From Leptospira weilii serovar Ranarum str. ICFT (GTDB lineage Bacteria > Spirochaetota > Leptospiria > Leptospirales > Leptospiraceae), in assembly GCF_000332415.1 (NCBI RefSeq), contig NZ_AOHC02000035.1, positions 37,186-101,185 of the forward strand: 64,000 bases of DNA, in the 5' to 3' direction. The position numbers and the translations under genes were made by a program. Positions within the stretch are counted from its first letter, which is position 1. Each line of letters opens with the position of its first letter. Positions 1 to 24,515 of this stretch are shown here, in pieces. The notes beneath the pieces are model-generated. The model had not been told where the DNA came from, ran no database searches, and saw only the letters and a list, made by a program, of their open reading frames with translations.

Positions 1-369
1 AAAGAGAGGTTCAAAACCCTTGGATTTGAGATCCATACAAATTTCAGAAGTTCTTCTACACTGCCATACGATCGCGTTGTAAACCGGTTTTCCCGTATCC
101 TTGTCAAACAGTACTGTGGTTTCCCTTTGATTTGTAATTCCGATCGCAACCGCTTTGGAAGGATGTAACTTTCCGTTACGAATCGCTTTTACGATCAGTT
201 TTTCGGTTTTCACCCAGATCTCTTCCGCGTCGTGTTCCACCCAACCCGATTTTGGATAGTGTTGTTTGAACTCCGAGTAAGCGCTGGAAATCACGTTCCC
301 GGATTTGTTAAAACAAAAGATTCGAATCCCTGTGGTTCCCGCGTCGATCCCGATGATATAATCACTCAT
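1..369 (-). CDS. glpK: Glycerol kinase, N-terminal part (runs off the window)
   Basis: These are the first 123 codons of an FGGY-family sugar kinase; the rest lies outside the window. Near residue 6 is the phosphate-binding loop GIDAGTTGIRIF, followed by GWVEHDAEEIW and then ITNQRETTVLFDKDTGKP around residue 80, which is the hallmark of glycerol kinase (ATP + glycerol to glycerol 3-phosphate, cytosolic). The ATG at 367-369 follows a GGAGA ribosome site at about 8 bases. The loop reads DAGTTGIR where many glycerol kinases have DQGTTSSR, so a related FGGY kinase is possible but less likely. Confidence 0.85.
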   Translation of the reverse strand, partial: MSDYIIGIDAGTTGIRIFCFNKSGNVISSAYSEFKQHYPKSGWVEHDAEEIWVKTEKLIVKAIRNGKLHPSKAVAIGITNQRETTVLFDKDTGKPVYNAIVWQCRRTSEICMDLKSKGFEPLF

Positions 370-434
370 GAAAGATTCTCCAGAAAGTTTAAAATAAACG
401 GTTGAACGATTTTTAATATTCGAAAAGCTGCAAG

Positions 435-1400
<966 letters not shown>

Positions 1401-1586
1401 AACTGTTCCGATCAGAGGAGGATTTATCAGGAAAATGTTGTCTAAAATTACCGATTCGATCAGGATTTCCAGCGAATTCTTTTTTATTTATGAAAAATTT
1501 CCGATAGGACCTTGGTTTAGTAAAAATTTTGTTTACCAAGTATGTCGTTCGAATAGGATCCATAACAGATTCAGAGCCAAATAAAC

Positions 1587-1901
1587 GTGGAAAACTTCAA
1601 CACAGAGATCCTTACTGAAGGAACAACTTGCACGATCCGAATTCAAGGGAGCATCAGTCTTAAAAACGCATTTGCCCTCAAAGAACTCATTATCAAAAAA
1701 CACGGTGAAGGTTTTACGGATATCATCCTCGATTTTTCGGGAGACGCGTATCTGGATTCTTCCGGAATCGGCGCCATTTTCAACTCCCAAAAATACGTGA
1801 CGGAACGGAACGGTTCCCTCAAACTCAAGAATATCAGCCGAGACGTGATGACAATTTTGAAAATCGCAAACCTCGACAAACATCTGGATATCATCCGTTA
1901 G
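1587..1901 (+). CDS. STAS-domain protein (anti-sigma factor antagonist type)
   Basis: A 104-residue single STAS domain like SpoIIAA/RsbV, which bind an anti-sigma kinase and are switched by Ser phosphorylation. The motif YLDSSGIGAIF holds the usual phospho-acceptor (Ser58 in DSSG, residues 57-60). The GTG start at 1587 gives a full-length domain, but no strong ribosome site is seen. No partner kinase or sigma factor is adjacent, so the partner must be encoded elsewhere. The next gene is in the same reading frame directly after the TAG stop. Confidence 0.85.
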   Translation: MENFNTEILTEGTTCTIRIQGSISLKNAFALKELIIKKHGEGFTDIILDFSGDAYLDSSGIGAIFNSQKYVTERNGSLKLKNISRDVMTILKIANLDKHLDIIR

Positions 1902-1910
1902 GTCGTTTAT

Positions 1911-2717
<807 letters not shown>

Positions 2718-2855
2718 ACGATCGGCGGAAAATTATTTTTTAGAGATGGGATTTTAACTCCCCGGTCCTATCGTGTTGGAACGAATTCCGATTTTAGAAA
2801 TCGTTTGCCCTCTCAGACACCAACTTAGAATCTGTAACCAAGGCGGTTCTTTTTT

Positions 2856-4241
<1,386 letters not shown>

Positions 4242-4254
4242 GAATATTCGAAAA

Positions 4255-5170
<916 letters not shown>

Positions 5171-5174
<4 letters not shown>

Positions 5175-5944
5175 CTATCGTCGAAAAATACAACGCATTC
5201 AAAACCATCGTCATCAAAGAGACGATTCGGATTCTACGCATCTGGGTTCAAACGATCATTCCTCCCGGAATCACCATCACCCTTTACTTCATCATTTTCG
5301 GAAAACTCGTCGGTTCGCAAATCGGGAACATCGGAAATCATACGTATATCCAATTTATCGTTCCCGGTCTTGTGATGATGTCGGTGATCATCAATTCGTA
5401 TAACAACGTAGTTTCCTCTTTTTTCGGAGCGAAGTTTCAAAAGAACATAGAAGAACTTTTGGTTTCTCCCACTCCCCCGTCTTTGATCGTGTTAGGTTAC
5501 ACGATCGGCGGAGTGATTCGAGGGATGTCGGTGGGCGTTCTGGTCATTGCGATTTCTCTTTTTTTTACGGAGTTGGAAGTGTATCATTTTCCGATGCTTA
5601 TCACCACGGTGTTTTTAAGTTCTCTTTTGTTTTCTCTCGGGGGATTTTTAAACGCACTCTACGCGAGAAAGTTCGACGACGTGACGATCATCCCGACCTT
5701 TATCTTAACTCCTTTGACCTATTTAGGAGGTGTGTTTTATTCGATCCAGATGCTTCCTCCGTTTTGGCAGAACGTATCCAAACTCAATCCGATTCTGTAT
5801 ATGGTAAATGCGTTTCGTTACGGATTTTTAGGCATAAGCGATATCGAACCTTGGTTTGCGCTTTCTATGATTGCAATCGCGACGTTGTCGCTTTATATAC
5901 TTTCCGTATATTTATTAAAAAAAGGAATCGGAATCCGACACTGA
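5171..5944 (+). CDS. ABC-2 type transporter permease
   Basis: A 257-residue integral membrane protein with about six hydrophobic segments, matching the ABC-2 membrane family. The typical region LTPLTYLGGVFYSIQMLPP lies before the last segments. It is translationally coupled to the upstream ATPase by a 4-base overlap. Together they make an inner-membrane efflux pump; the nearest well-known relatives are the YadG/YadH and DrrA/DrrB types. Confidence 0.9.
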
Positions 5945-5956
5945 TTTTAGAATTCG

Positions 5957-6250
5957 ATGAGCGTACAAGAAGAAATCCGTTCCCTATTAAATTCTTCCTT
6001 GAGTCCTTCGTATTTGGAAGTGGAGGACTTTAGCGACGAGCACGCGGGCCACGACGGCAACCCGGAAAGTAAACCCGAAGGAACCCATATCCGAATCGAG
6101 ATCGTCTCTTCCAGTTTTGTAGAAAAATCGAAAGTAGAACAACATAGGATGGTGTACTCCCTTATCCAACCTTGGATCGATCGGGGATTACACGCGATTA
6201 CCCTTGATACAAGGGAACCCGGATTCTCCCAAGAGATCAAACGCGAGTAA
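5957..6250 (+). CDS. BolA family protein (BolA1-like)
   Basis: A 97-residue BolA domain. It has the loop DFSDEHAGHDGN, which in BolA1-type proteins supplies ligands for a shared 2Fe-2S cluster with a CGFS glutaredoxin, then the signature QHRMVYSLIQPW and HAITLDTREP. It starts 12 bases after the permease stop and is followed 115 bases later by a second BolA and Grx4, its likely partner. Confidence 0.9.
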   Translation: MSVQEEIRSLLNSSLSPSYLEVEDFSDEHAGHDGNPESKPEGTHIRIEIVSSSFVEKSKVEQHRMVYSLIQPWIDRGLHAITLDTREPGFSQEIKRE

Positions 6251-6364
6251 AAGGAAGATTTGGAGGCGACTTCCAATTTGGGATTGTAACAAAAACGGGA
6301 TTTAAAATTCTAAAACCAAGATCTCCTGAAGAAAGTCCCGAAATTTAAGTTTAAAGAAAAAACG

Positions 6365-6588
<224 letters not shown>

Positions 6589-6592
<4 letters not shown>

Positions 6593-6909
6593 ACGAAACA
6601 GTAAAACAAAAGATAGACGAACTTGTGGGAACGAACAAAGTATTTCTTTTTATGAAAGGAACTCCGGAAGCTCCCATGTGCGGCTTTTCTGCCGGTGTGT
6701 CTAACGTGCTCCGAAGTTTAGGAATTTCCTTCGGTTTCTTTAACGTACTTTCGGACGAAACGATGCGCCAAGGGATTAAGGACTACGCGAACTGGCCGAC
6801 CATTCCGCAACTTTATATCGACGGAGAATTCATAGGAGGTCACGACATCGTGGTGGAAATGGCGAAGTCCGGAGATCTTCAGAAAAAAGCGGGCACCTTG
6901 AGCGCATGA
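6589..6909 (+). CDS. grxD: Monothiol glutaredoxin (CGFS type, Grx4)
   Basis: A 106-residue CGFS glutaredoxin. Active site CGFS is at residues 31-34 (APMCGFSAGV), the cis-Pro region is WPTIPQLYIDG, and the glutathione-binding turn is GGHDI. Such proteins carry a 2Fe-2S cluster ligated by the active-site Cys and glutathione, and partner with BolA. It overlaps bolA upstream and a dithiol glutaredoxin downstream, each by 4 bases, so the three are probably co-translated. Confidence 0.95.
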
Positions 6910-7147
6910 TGAAGTTGTATCACTTTCAATCCTGTCCTTACTGCGCCTATGTTCGAGACGAGTTTCGGAACATGGGTTTGATTTTAGGAAAGGACTACGA
7001 ACTCGTGGAAGCCGGTCGGGGTACCGCCGGTAGGGAGGAAGTCATTCGGCTCGGTCTCAAAAGCCAGGTTCCGTTTTTAGTCGACGGGGATATCAGGATG
7101 TACGAATCGAGAGACATCGTAAAATACGTGAACTTAAAAAAGGTTTC

Positions 7148-7151
<4 letters not shown>
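6906..7151 (+). CDS. Glutaredoxin, dithiol CPYC type
   Basis: An 81-residue thioredoxin-fold protein with the classical CPYC active site (Cys10, Cys13), cis-Pro in QVPFLVDGD and glutathione-binding YESRDIV. It would reduce protein or low-molecular-weight disulfides using glutathione. It overlaps grxD at 6906-6909, and its 3' end overlaps the convergent ATP-grasp gene by 4 bases, leaving no room for a terminator between the two operons. Confidence 0.9.
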
Positions 7152-9719
<2,568 letters not shown>

Positions 9720-9723
<4 letters not shown>

Positions 9724-11453
9724 AGTCCGCCCGTGTTTCCTTCTCCGCGTGGATCGGAGGCTCCGTAGAGCATTCCGTTCTCTCTTTTGACCGAAAAAAG
9801 TTTCGCAAAGTTCGGAGCAATTCGTAAGTCGTGTTTTCTGGAGGAAAGACCGTCGAACACGTTTCTTTCGTTCACCGACTTTTCGATAAACACTGCGTCC
9901 GGAAAAAATTGATGATGTATCCTTCCTCGTGCAACGGATTCATACAATGTAAGATTGAAATCCAAATTGTAGACGAGTGATTGTAAGACCGCGTTGACGA
10001 TGTAAGAACCTCCCGGTGCGCCGGTAACTAAAAAAGGTTCCTTCCCTTTGAATACGATCGTCGGGGACATACTACTGAGAGGCGTTTTTTTAGGGAGAAT
10101 GGAATTCGCTTCCGCTCCGATCAAACCGTACACGTTCGGTTCTCCGGGAGCCCTACTAAAATCATCCATCGTATCGTTTAACACGATTCCGGTTCCGGGA
10201 GCCATAACTGAGGCGCCGAATCGAAAATTGATGGACTGAGTCGTAGACACCGCGTTTCCTTCCCGATCCATTACGGAAATATGAGTCGTTTGCGGAGATT
10301 CCACTCCGAAGTTTAACGTTTTCAGGAACGAAGAACTGCTCGACGCGATTTTCGGATCAAAATCGGAAATTTTTTCTGCCGCGTATTTTTTGGAAAGAAG
10401 ACGGCTCAAAGGAATTTTTGTAAACGCGGGATCTCCGCCTAAAATCGCACGATCGGCGTAACCTCTTCTCATCACTTCCGTAATAAAATGATAATATACA
10501 ACCGGGTCTTTTGCGTAGATTTCTTGGAGAGGTTTTGTTTCCGCCATGGACAACATCGTAAGAAGATGCACCCCGGAAGAAGGAGGCGGCATCGTGTATA
10601 TCGTATAATCGCGGTATTTTGTTTGAACGGTTTTCTTTTCGATCACCTTAAAATCGCTCAGATCTCGAGAAGTAATCAGACCGCCTTTTGTTTTCATCGC
10701 CGTCGTAATCAAGTTTGCGATTTTTCCTCGATAGAATTCTTTTTCACCCGTTTCGGAAATCAGCCTCAAGGAATTGGCCAAATCCTTTTGGACCAAAACA
10801 CTCTTCAACTCCGGAACCTTTCCTCCCGGAAGAAAAATCGTTTTCATTTCCTCGTCCATGTCCTTGGAAGATTTTTGAATCGCGGATTGTAGATCCGGAT
10901 AAACGGGAAAACCTTTTTCCGCCAAAAGAATGGCGGGTGCGATTACGGCTTTTAAGGAAAGTTTTCCGTAACGTTTTTGGATCTGAACCAGACCCGCCAC
11001 GTTACCCGGCACACCGACCGCCCTAAATCCGAACAGGGAATCCTCCTTCGGCTTTCTCTGATACATATCTCTGGACGATGCGTTAGGCGCCCTTTCTCGA
11101 AAATCGAATGCGATCGGTTCCGGAAATTCCTTGAGATAAAGGACTAAAAAACCTCCGCCACCCAGTCCGGTTGAGTGCGGCCTTGTGACTGAAATCGCAA
11201 ACGAAGTTGCAACCGCGACGTCCACTACGTTTCCACCTAACAAACCCACTTCGATCCCCGCCTGAGTGGCTTCGGGAGAATCGGACGCGATCATCAAATT
11301 CAACCTTTCGCTGAAGAAATCGGAGTGTTTTTTTTGATGGGAAGGGGTTACGAGTAAATCCGTGGAAACGTTTTTTCCTTCTATGGTAAGGGATGTTTCC
11401 CTACACGAGAAGAGTAAAAGTATCAGAACGATACGAATTGTAATTTGTTTCAT
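9720..11453 (-). CDS. ggt: Gamma-glutamyltransferase (predicted lipoprotein)
   Basis: A 577-residue gamma-glutamyltranspeptidase, an N-terminal nucleophile hydrolase that cuts glutathione and transfers gamma-Glu. The autocleavage site is in PQTTHISVMDREGNAVST, where the first Thr of THIS becomes the N-terminal nucleophile of the small subunit; GAPGGSYIVN is in the small subunit. The N-terminus (about 16 residues, ending LLLFSC) is a lipoprotein signal, so the enzyme is probably membrane-anchored outside the cytoplasm. It lies 18 bases after clpA and overlaps gshA, putting glutathione breakdown and synthesis in one transcript. Confidence 0.93.
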
Positions 11454-11471
11454 CAGATCCCGGTGTGAATT

Positions 11472-14037
<2,566 letters not shown>

Positions 14038-14041
<4 letters not shown>

Positions 14042-15267
14042 GATTCGTAACTCCCTAAATCCGACGCCCTTCCGTCCCGATTCGTTCCGTTTTGAAAAAA
14101 GGGCGCCGGTTGAACTTCCTTCAACGGAGAATGTTCGTTTGTCTCCCGGATCATTTCCCGCATGTGCAATCTTTCCTGCTGTAGAAAACGTTCAATCGCA
14201 TTTCTAGCTTGAGCGTGAAAAATCAGATGAGAACTGTACGTGGGAACCGCCGGAAACCCTCTTAAGAATTTATGTTCCCCTTGCGCTCCCGCTTCAAAGA
14301 CCTTGATCTTTTCTCGAATCGCATAGTCGATCAATTGATAAAAACAACATTCAAAATGGAGATGAGGATAATACTCCGTACAACCCCAGTATCTTCCGTA
14401 GAGAAAATCGCCTTTGCGAAGATTGAAAGTTCCCGCGACCGCCTTTCCGTCCCGATACGCGAGAACGAGAACGATTCGATCTAAAAAGTTTTCAAAGGAA
14501 GAATCGAAAAATTTGCGATTCAAATACGCTGAACCCCATTTTCTCGAGTGAGTATTCAAATAAAAACCCCAGATCGCGTCCATGTCCGATCGGGTGATTT
14601 GATTTCCTTCTAAAACTCGGAGTTCCAGTCCGTAACTCCGGACGATCTCCCTTTCCCGTTTGATCTGCATTCTTTTTTTGGATTTCATCGCTCCGAGATA
14701 ATCATCGAAGTTCGAGTAATCCCCGTTCATCCAATGATACTGGTGAGAAAGCCTCGTTGCAAATCCGTATTCGGACAGAACCTCGGATTCTTCCTTTTCC
14801 AGAAATAAAAAATGAACTCCGGAAAGACCTTCTTTTTCGCAAAAACGTAGAAGTTCCGGAATCAGAATTGAACAGATCTCTTTTAAATCAAGGTTCCTAT
14901 CATAAAGAATTCTTTTTCCGTTAGCGGGAGTAAACGGAACGGCGACGAGTCCTTTGGGATAGTATTCGAGTCCGACTTGGGAAAAAAATTGAGCCCATTC
15001 AAAATCAAAGATATACTCTCCATAAGAATCGAATTTCAGAAAAAGAGGAATCACCGCGGCAAAACGCCCCTCTTTCCAAAAAGCGCAATATTTGGGAATC
15101 CAAGAAGTGGAAGATCCGATACAACGAGAAACTTCCAAGGATCTGAGAAAATCGTATTCTAAAAAAGGACTTTTAGGATCGGAGATACAATTCCATTCTT
15201 CCTTGGAAATCGAAGAGATAGAATCTAAAAACTCTACTCGGATGTCGCTCGGAGAATGGGAAGTCAT
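14038..15267 (-). CDS. GNAT-superfamily acyltransferase (COG3146/FemAB-like)
   Basis: A 409-residue soluble protein of the COG3146/DUF482 group, which has the double-GNAT fold of FemAB/Lnt-type aminoacyl or acyl transferases. Typical stretches are SPFLEYDFLRSLE near residue 30, MKSKKRMQIKRERE near residue 195 and AGAQGEHKFLRGFP near residue 320. The substrate is unknown. It heads the clpS-clpA-ggt-gsh transcript and overlaps clpS by 4 bases. A link to N-end rule degradation (modifying protein N-termini) is attractive from position, but is only inference. Confidence 0.8.
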
Positions 15268-15300
15268 GTTAATTCTTGGACGATTTTGGCGGCTACTTTG

Positions 15301-15867
<567 letters not shown>

Positions 15868-16074
15868 TGCTTGGAACCTTCGAAAAGATAAGAGTTCGTT
15901 CCTCCGCGATATCACTCTGCGAACACGATACAAAAATTTGAGTTTTAAACGACGATAAGAAACGGCCCTTCGATTTGGAACGCGTTGAAAATAAGCGAAA
16001 AGCCGATTCCTTCCAATTTAGATCGGGAAGTCCAACCATTCTTTAAAATTAAAAAATTTCCACTCAGATATATT

Positions 16075-16164
16075 CATAACTATATAATAAAATATCTAAT
16101 ATTTTGTATTGAAACAGTATTTTGCGAAAAAAATGAACGGTACTCAATTTTATAGAGATCAGTA
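16075..16164 (+). repeat. Dispersed ~90-bp repeat, copy 1
   Basis: Begins CATAACTATATAATAA and ends TATAGAGATCAGTA, with a core TTTTGTATTGAAACAGTATT. Near-identical or related copies lie at 34099-34182 (same strand) and 37741-37830 (opposite strand). This copy ends 6 bases before the ATG of the NrsF-like gene, so it forms most of that gene's leader. Confidence 0.8.
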
Positions 16165-16170
16165 ATACGG

Positions 16171-16803
16171 ATGCCTCGTAAAGAACAAACAACCGAATCT
16201 TTGATCCGAAGAATCGCCGAAGAACCTCCGGTTCGAAAAAACGATTGGAATTGGTTCGTGATTTTAGGACCGATTTTTGCGATCGTGATTGCGTTTTATT
16301 TACTTTCCTTACATCCGATTACGAGTCGTTTCATTCACGTCCCGACTTTGTTTCCCGACTTCCTTTGGATTTCCCTCATCGGACTTTATTCGTTTTGGAT
16401 TTTAACTCAATTGCGATTTCCGGAAGAATCGTTTTCTAAGTCCGCACGTTTCCCTCTGTTACTCGCTTTTTTTTGGATTTTTTATTCGATGTGTATGTTT
16501 GCCTGGGATTTGATTTCGATCGATGAAGTTCACACACATATCGGAAAATGTTGGATCATCCTATTTCTCACGAGTATTCCATTTGCCGGCTTTGGAATTT
16601 TCATTTTGAAAAAAGGAAAACCGGGCAATCCTGTTTTAACGGCGGCGATCCTTTTTGTTTTCAGTTTGTCGATTGCAAATTTCTGCCTCAAGTTTGTCTG
16701 CGTGGACCAATCCTCTTTTCACATTCTCGTCTCTCACGTTTCCACAAGTCTGGGCCTATTTTTACTCGGCTTTTCCGTATTTAAGAATATTCTAAAATGG
16801 TAA
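16171..16803 (+). CDS. NrsF-like (DUF1109) membrane protein, probable anti-sigma factor
   Basis: A 210-residue protein with a charged N-terminal 25 residues and six predicted membrane segments. The C-terminal half has the spacing typical of NrsF: GKCWIILFLTSIP, then KKGKPGNPVLTAA, a late Cys in LKFVCVDQSS and a His in LVSHVSTSLGL. NrsF proteins hold an ECF sigma factor at the inner membrane and release it on stress. Divergent placement 312 bases from the ECF gene supports the pairing. Similarity is by pattern only. Confidence 0.65.
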   Translation: MPRKEQTTESLIRRIAEEPPVRKNDWNWFVILGPIFAIVIAFYLLSLHPITSRFIHVPTLFPDFLWISLIGLYSFWILTQLRFPEESFSKSARFPLLLAFFWIFYSMCMFAWDLISIDEVHTHIGKCWIILFLTSIPFAGFGIFILKKGKPGNPVLTAAILFVFSLSIANFCLKFVCVDQSSFHILVSHVSTSLGLFLLGFSVFKNILKW

Positions 16804-16934
16804 TATATAAATCGATACGATCGTCACAAGGCAATCGTTCAAAACAGCCGCTTAAATAAGACTTATTCTATCCGTCAACGATCGTTAAAATTTTTTAATC
16901 GGACCGACAAAGTTTACGGCAAAAAATTTGCGTC

Positions 16935-16974
16935 TGAGTAAGGAGCCGCTCGTAGAGAGCGATAGCGTTACTCA
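16935..16974. repeat. Imperfect inverted repeat (possible hairpin)
   Basis: TGAGTAA at 16935-16941 and TTACTCA at 16968-16974 are perfect complements, with GCTC/GAGC pairing inside. It lies in the gene-free stretch before the tandem array and may belong to the same dispersed-repeat family. There is no T tract, so it is not a good terminator. Confidence 0.5.
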
Positions 16975-17053
16975 CAAGTATTTGGATCTTAAGATAAATC
17001 TGCCGGAATTACGACAATCTACTGTGAAACTTACGTCCCACAACGCGCCCTAT

Positions 17054-17340
17054 CGAACGACCCTTAGGAAGTGAGATTGAGTTACGAACGACCCTTAGGG
17101 AGTGAGATTGAGTTACGAACGACCCTTAGGGAGTGAGATTGAGTTACGAACGACCCTTAGGAAGTGAGATTGAGTTACGAACGACCCTTAGGGAGTGAGA
17201 TTGAGTTACGAACGACCCTTAGGGAGTGAGATTGAGTTACGAACGACCCTTAGGAAGTGAGATTGAGTTACGAACGACCCAGGTAATAAAGTGGCACTGC
17301 TCCCGATGGGTCGCAGCACCAGGGAGTGAGATTGAGTTTA
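17054..17340 (+). repeat. 31-bp tandem repeat array with a diverged terminal unit
   Basis: Seven complete 31-bp units start at 17054, 17085, 17116, 17147, 17178, 17209 and 17240. Each begins CGAACGACCCTTAGG and ends GAGATTGAGTTA. One base (A or G after TTAGG) varies in the order A G G A G G A, so there is also a 93-bp higher-order period. An eighth unit begins at 17271 but holds about 40 different bases before GGGAGTGAGATTGAGTT returns. No open frame runs through it and it has no spacers. Confidence 0.95.
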
Positions 17341-17773
17341 GGAAGCGTTGTGTTTAATTTCCCCCTGATTTTGGGCGGGTAAACTCAAGTGAATTGCTTC
17401 CTGCCGAATGATCCTTAGAAAATGAGGCACCTATTTCAATAAATCGTTCTCAGAAGTAAGTGAAACGCTTTCTACGGATCGCGTTTCAGGGGCGCAATTC
17501 AGGGAAGAAACTCTATTCTAGTGGTTAGATTTTCAGGGATCAGATTTCAGTGTACATTTCAGAAGAGATGGATTTACCCTTGATAAAGTCTAATCGCTCT
17601 GTTAAGAAAATGTAACTGAACTCTGAAATCTATCCACTGATTCCTAGTATGTTTACAGAATTGGAAAATCATGCTTTGTTAAAAGCGCAATCCATCTACT
17701 AGGAAAATGTCTTGTACGTAAAGTCCTAAAATCCAATCACTAACCCCTTGAAACGTGGGAACTCCTACAAAAA
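17341..17773. other. Gene-free stretch with an imperfect inverted repeat
   Basis: No credible coding frame is seen. An imperfect inverted repeat (AGTGGTTAGATTTTCAGGG near 17520 against CTGAAATCTATCCACT near 17615) could fold with a loop of about 65 bases. The rest shows no gene, RNA or terminator I can support. It separates the repeat array from the 3' end of the helicase gene. Confidence 0.4.
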
Positions 17774-19674
<1,901 letters not shown>

Positions 19675-19678
<4 letters not shown>

Positions 19679-20676
19679 AATCGATCGGGGGAAAGGACTA
19701 CGATTCTGTAGACCTGGGATTTTGGGTCGTCTCTTGTGGGGAGTCCTTCCGCAAATCGAACCGCACTGGCAAGAGTGGTTCCGGTTGTCTGTCCCGCAAA
19801 GATTCCCTCTTTTTGGTAGAGATCGGATTGATATAAAAGAGCTTGTTCCCGATCGACTCCGACGTATTCGTCTACGATCTTGGGATCAAAAGATTCCGGA
19901 AGAAGGATCGAAGTTTCTTTTTGAACCATCTTACGAATGAATCTGGATTTTTGACTGACTCCCATAATCACTCGAACGGAAGACTTTTTGGACTTTAAGA
20001 ATCTTCCGACACCCGAAAGCGTTCCACCGGAACCGCCACCCGCGACGAACGCGTCTACGTTTCCGCCTAGGTCTCTCCAGATTTCGGGACCGGTAAAAAG
20101 AAAATGCGCGTTTGTGTTCGCCATATCCTTATACTCGTTTAAGACGACTGTGTTCTTTTCTTTTTCCTTAATTTCCTTCGCTCTCTTTAAAAGAGCGTCG
20201 TCCCAGTTTCCCTTTGCCGTTGGAGCAACTTCCACATGAGCGCCGAACGTCTGAAGGTCCTTGATCTTTTGAGGATCCGTATCCCCCGCCACCAAACAAC
20301 GAAATTTATATTGACGAATCGTACAAATCCAAGCGAGGCTGAGCGCGGTCGTATTGTAACCGGGTTGGATGACTTGTCCGCCCGGTTTTAACTCTCCTCT
20401 TCTTTCGGAAGAAAGTAACATCGATAAGGCGGTTCTATCTTTTACGGAACCGGTAGGATTGCAGAACTCCGCTTTGAGATAAAATTCTACATTGGGAATG
20501 TGAGAACCGATTTGGTTCAGTCGGATGAGCGGAGTGTTTCCGATCATCTGCAAAATCGTCTCTTTTACGGGTTTTGCGACGCTGAGTTCCCGTCCAAAAG
20601 ATTTCTGAATGTTATTCAGCGCGCCAAGGAAACTGTTTCCAAACTCGTCTATCGAACGGGATATTTCATCAAACAT
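19675..20676 (-). CDS. PLP-dependent cysteine synthase family protein with atypical substrate loop
   Basis: A 333-residue fold-type II PLP enzyme. The PLP lysine is Lys79 in NPTGSVKDRT; the phosphate-binding loop is GGGSGGTLSG. The usual TSGNT loop that binds the substrate carboxylate is replaced by GYNTT at residues 106-110 (QPGYNTTALSLAW). About 40 extra N-terminal residues precede the core. The protein ends at LSPDRF, where relatives have PDSGERY. It could still make cysteine, or use another substrate. It sits 15 bases after leuD and overlaps the helicase gene. Confidence 0.8.
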
Positions 20677-20691
20677 AGGTTTCGGGCAGAA

Positions 20692-21312
20692 TTATACTGC
20701 GTACAACCAAGGTTCAACTTCTTTCTGCTTTTTTTCAAACTCTCCGATCTTACTTTCCTGTTTGAGAGTGAGACCGATATCATCAAGCCCGTTGTAAAGA
20801 CAGTATTTACGAAAAGAATCCACGTCGAAGTGATATATTTTTCCAGACGGTCCGGTCACGGTTTGTTTGTCCAGATCGACCGTTACTTTCGCACCCACGT
20901 TAGCGGAAACCGCTTGGAACAGTTCTTCCACTTCCTCGGATTTTAAAACGACGGGGAGCATTCCGTTCTTAAAGCAGTTATTGAAAAAAATATCCGCGTA
21001 AGAAGGGGCGATGATGGAACGGAAACCGTAGTCTTCCAAGGCCCAAGGAGCGTGTTCTCTGGAAGATCCACAACCGAAGTTGTCTCTTGTCAAAAGTACG
21101 GTGGCGCCCTTATATCTTTCCTGATTGAGGGAAAATTCGGGATTGGGTTTGGTTCCGGCGTCGTCCAGATATCTCCAATCATGGAATAGATGAATTCCGA
21201 ATCCGGTTCTTTCGATCTTTCTTAAAAACTGTTTCGGAATGATTTGATCCGTATCGACGTTCGGTTTGTCGAGTAAAGCTGCGACTCCGCTTAAGATTGT
21301 AAATGCTTTCAT
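20692..21312 (-). CDS. leuD: 3-isopropylmalate dehydratase small subunit
   Basis: A 206-residue LeuD with [14 protein letters not shown] at the N-terminus and the swivel-domain motif [15 protein letters not shown]. With LeuC it isomerises 2- to 3-isopropylmalate in leucine synthesis; in Leptospira, where isoleucine is made from citramalate, LeuCD is thought to serve both pathways. It starts 22 bases after leuC. Confidence 0.95.
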   Translation of the reverse strand: MKAFTILSGVAALLDKPNVDTDQIIPKQFLRKIERTGFGIHLFHDWRYLDDAGTKPNPEFSLNQERYKGATVLLTRDNFGCGSSREHAPWALEDYGFRSIIAPSYADIFFNNCFKNGMLPVVLKSEEVEELFQAVSANVGAKVTVDLDKQTVTGPSGKIYHFDVDSFRKYCLYNGLDDIGLTLKQESKIGEFEKKQKEVEPWLYAV

Positions 21313-21334
21313 AATATTCTAATTTGCCTTTCGA

Positions 21335-22732
<1,398 letters not shown>

Positions 22733-22849
22733 TGGATTCTCATACCCCCGAAAAAAATCTTTCGGACTTTGTGGATTGGATTTGTTTCTCGAAAAGAGAA
22801 AAGATCCGCTTAAATTTCCATCGTTCGGATATCAGGTATTTTCGTCCAC

Positions 22850-23024
22850 ATTATTAGGGGTTAGGTTTTAGGATGACCTTGCCTAGGAGACGTTGACTTT
22901 GGCAGTGTATCTCCTATTTTTAGTAGGAAAGAAATCAGACTCTAATTAACGTGAGTTCGCTATAAGAAAGTATGTTTGTTATACTAAACTCACGTTAATT
23001 ATGATTTTTCCTATTCTGCAAATC
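22850..23024. repeat. Mosaic repeat region containing an inverted-repeat element
   Basis: Perfect 15-bp arms TAATTAACGTGAGTT (22943-22957) and AACTCACGTTAATTA (22987-23001) flank a 29-bp centre. The outer sequence, including GGTTAGGTTTTAGGA near 22860 and TTTTTCCTATTCTGCAAATC near 23005, resembles parts of the tandem repeat at 30013-30268. The arms match those of the element at 60357-60512. It sits between the divergently oriented 5' side of leuC and the 3' side of the FHA gene. Confidence 0.75.
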
Positions 23025-23040
23025 AACGATCCGCTCATAC

Positions 23041-24501
<1,461 letters not shown>

Positions 24502-24515
24502 TCGACTATCTGAGA

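Noticed and set aside
17054..17340. CRISPR array from the regularly spaced 31-bp units
   Set aside because: Units are head-to-tail with no spacers between them, and no cas gene is in the window.
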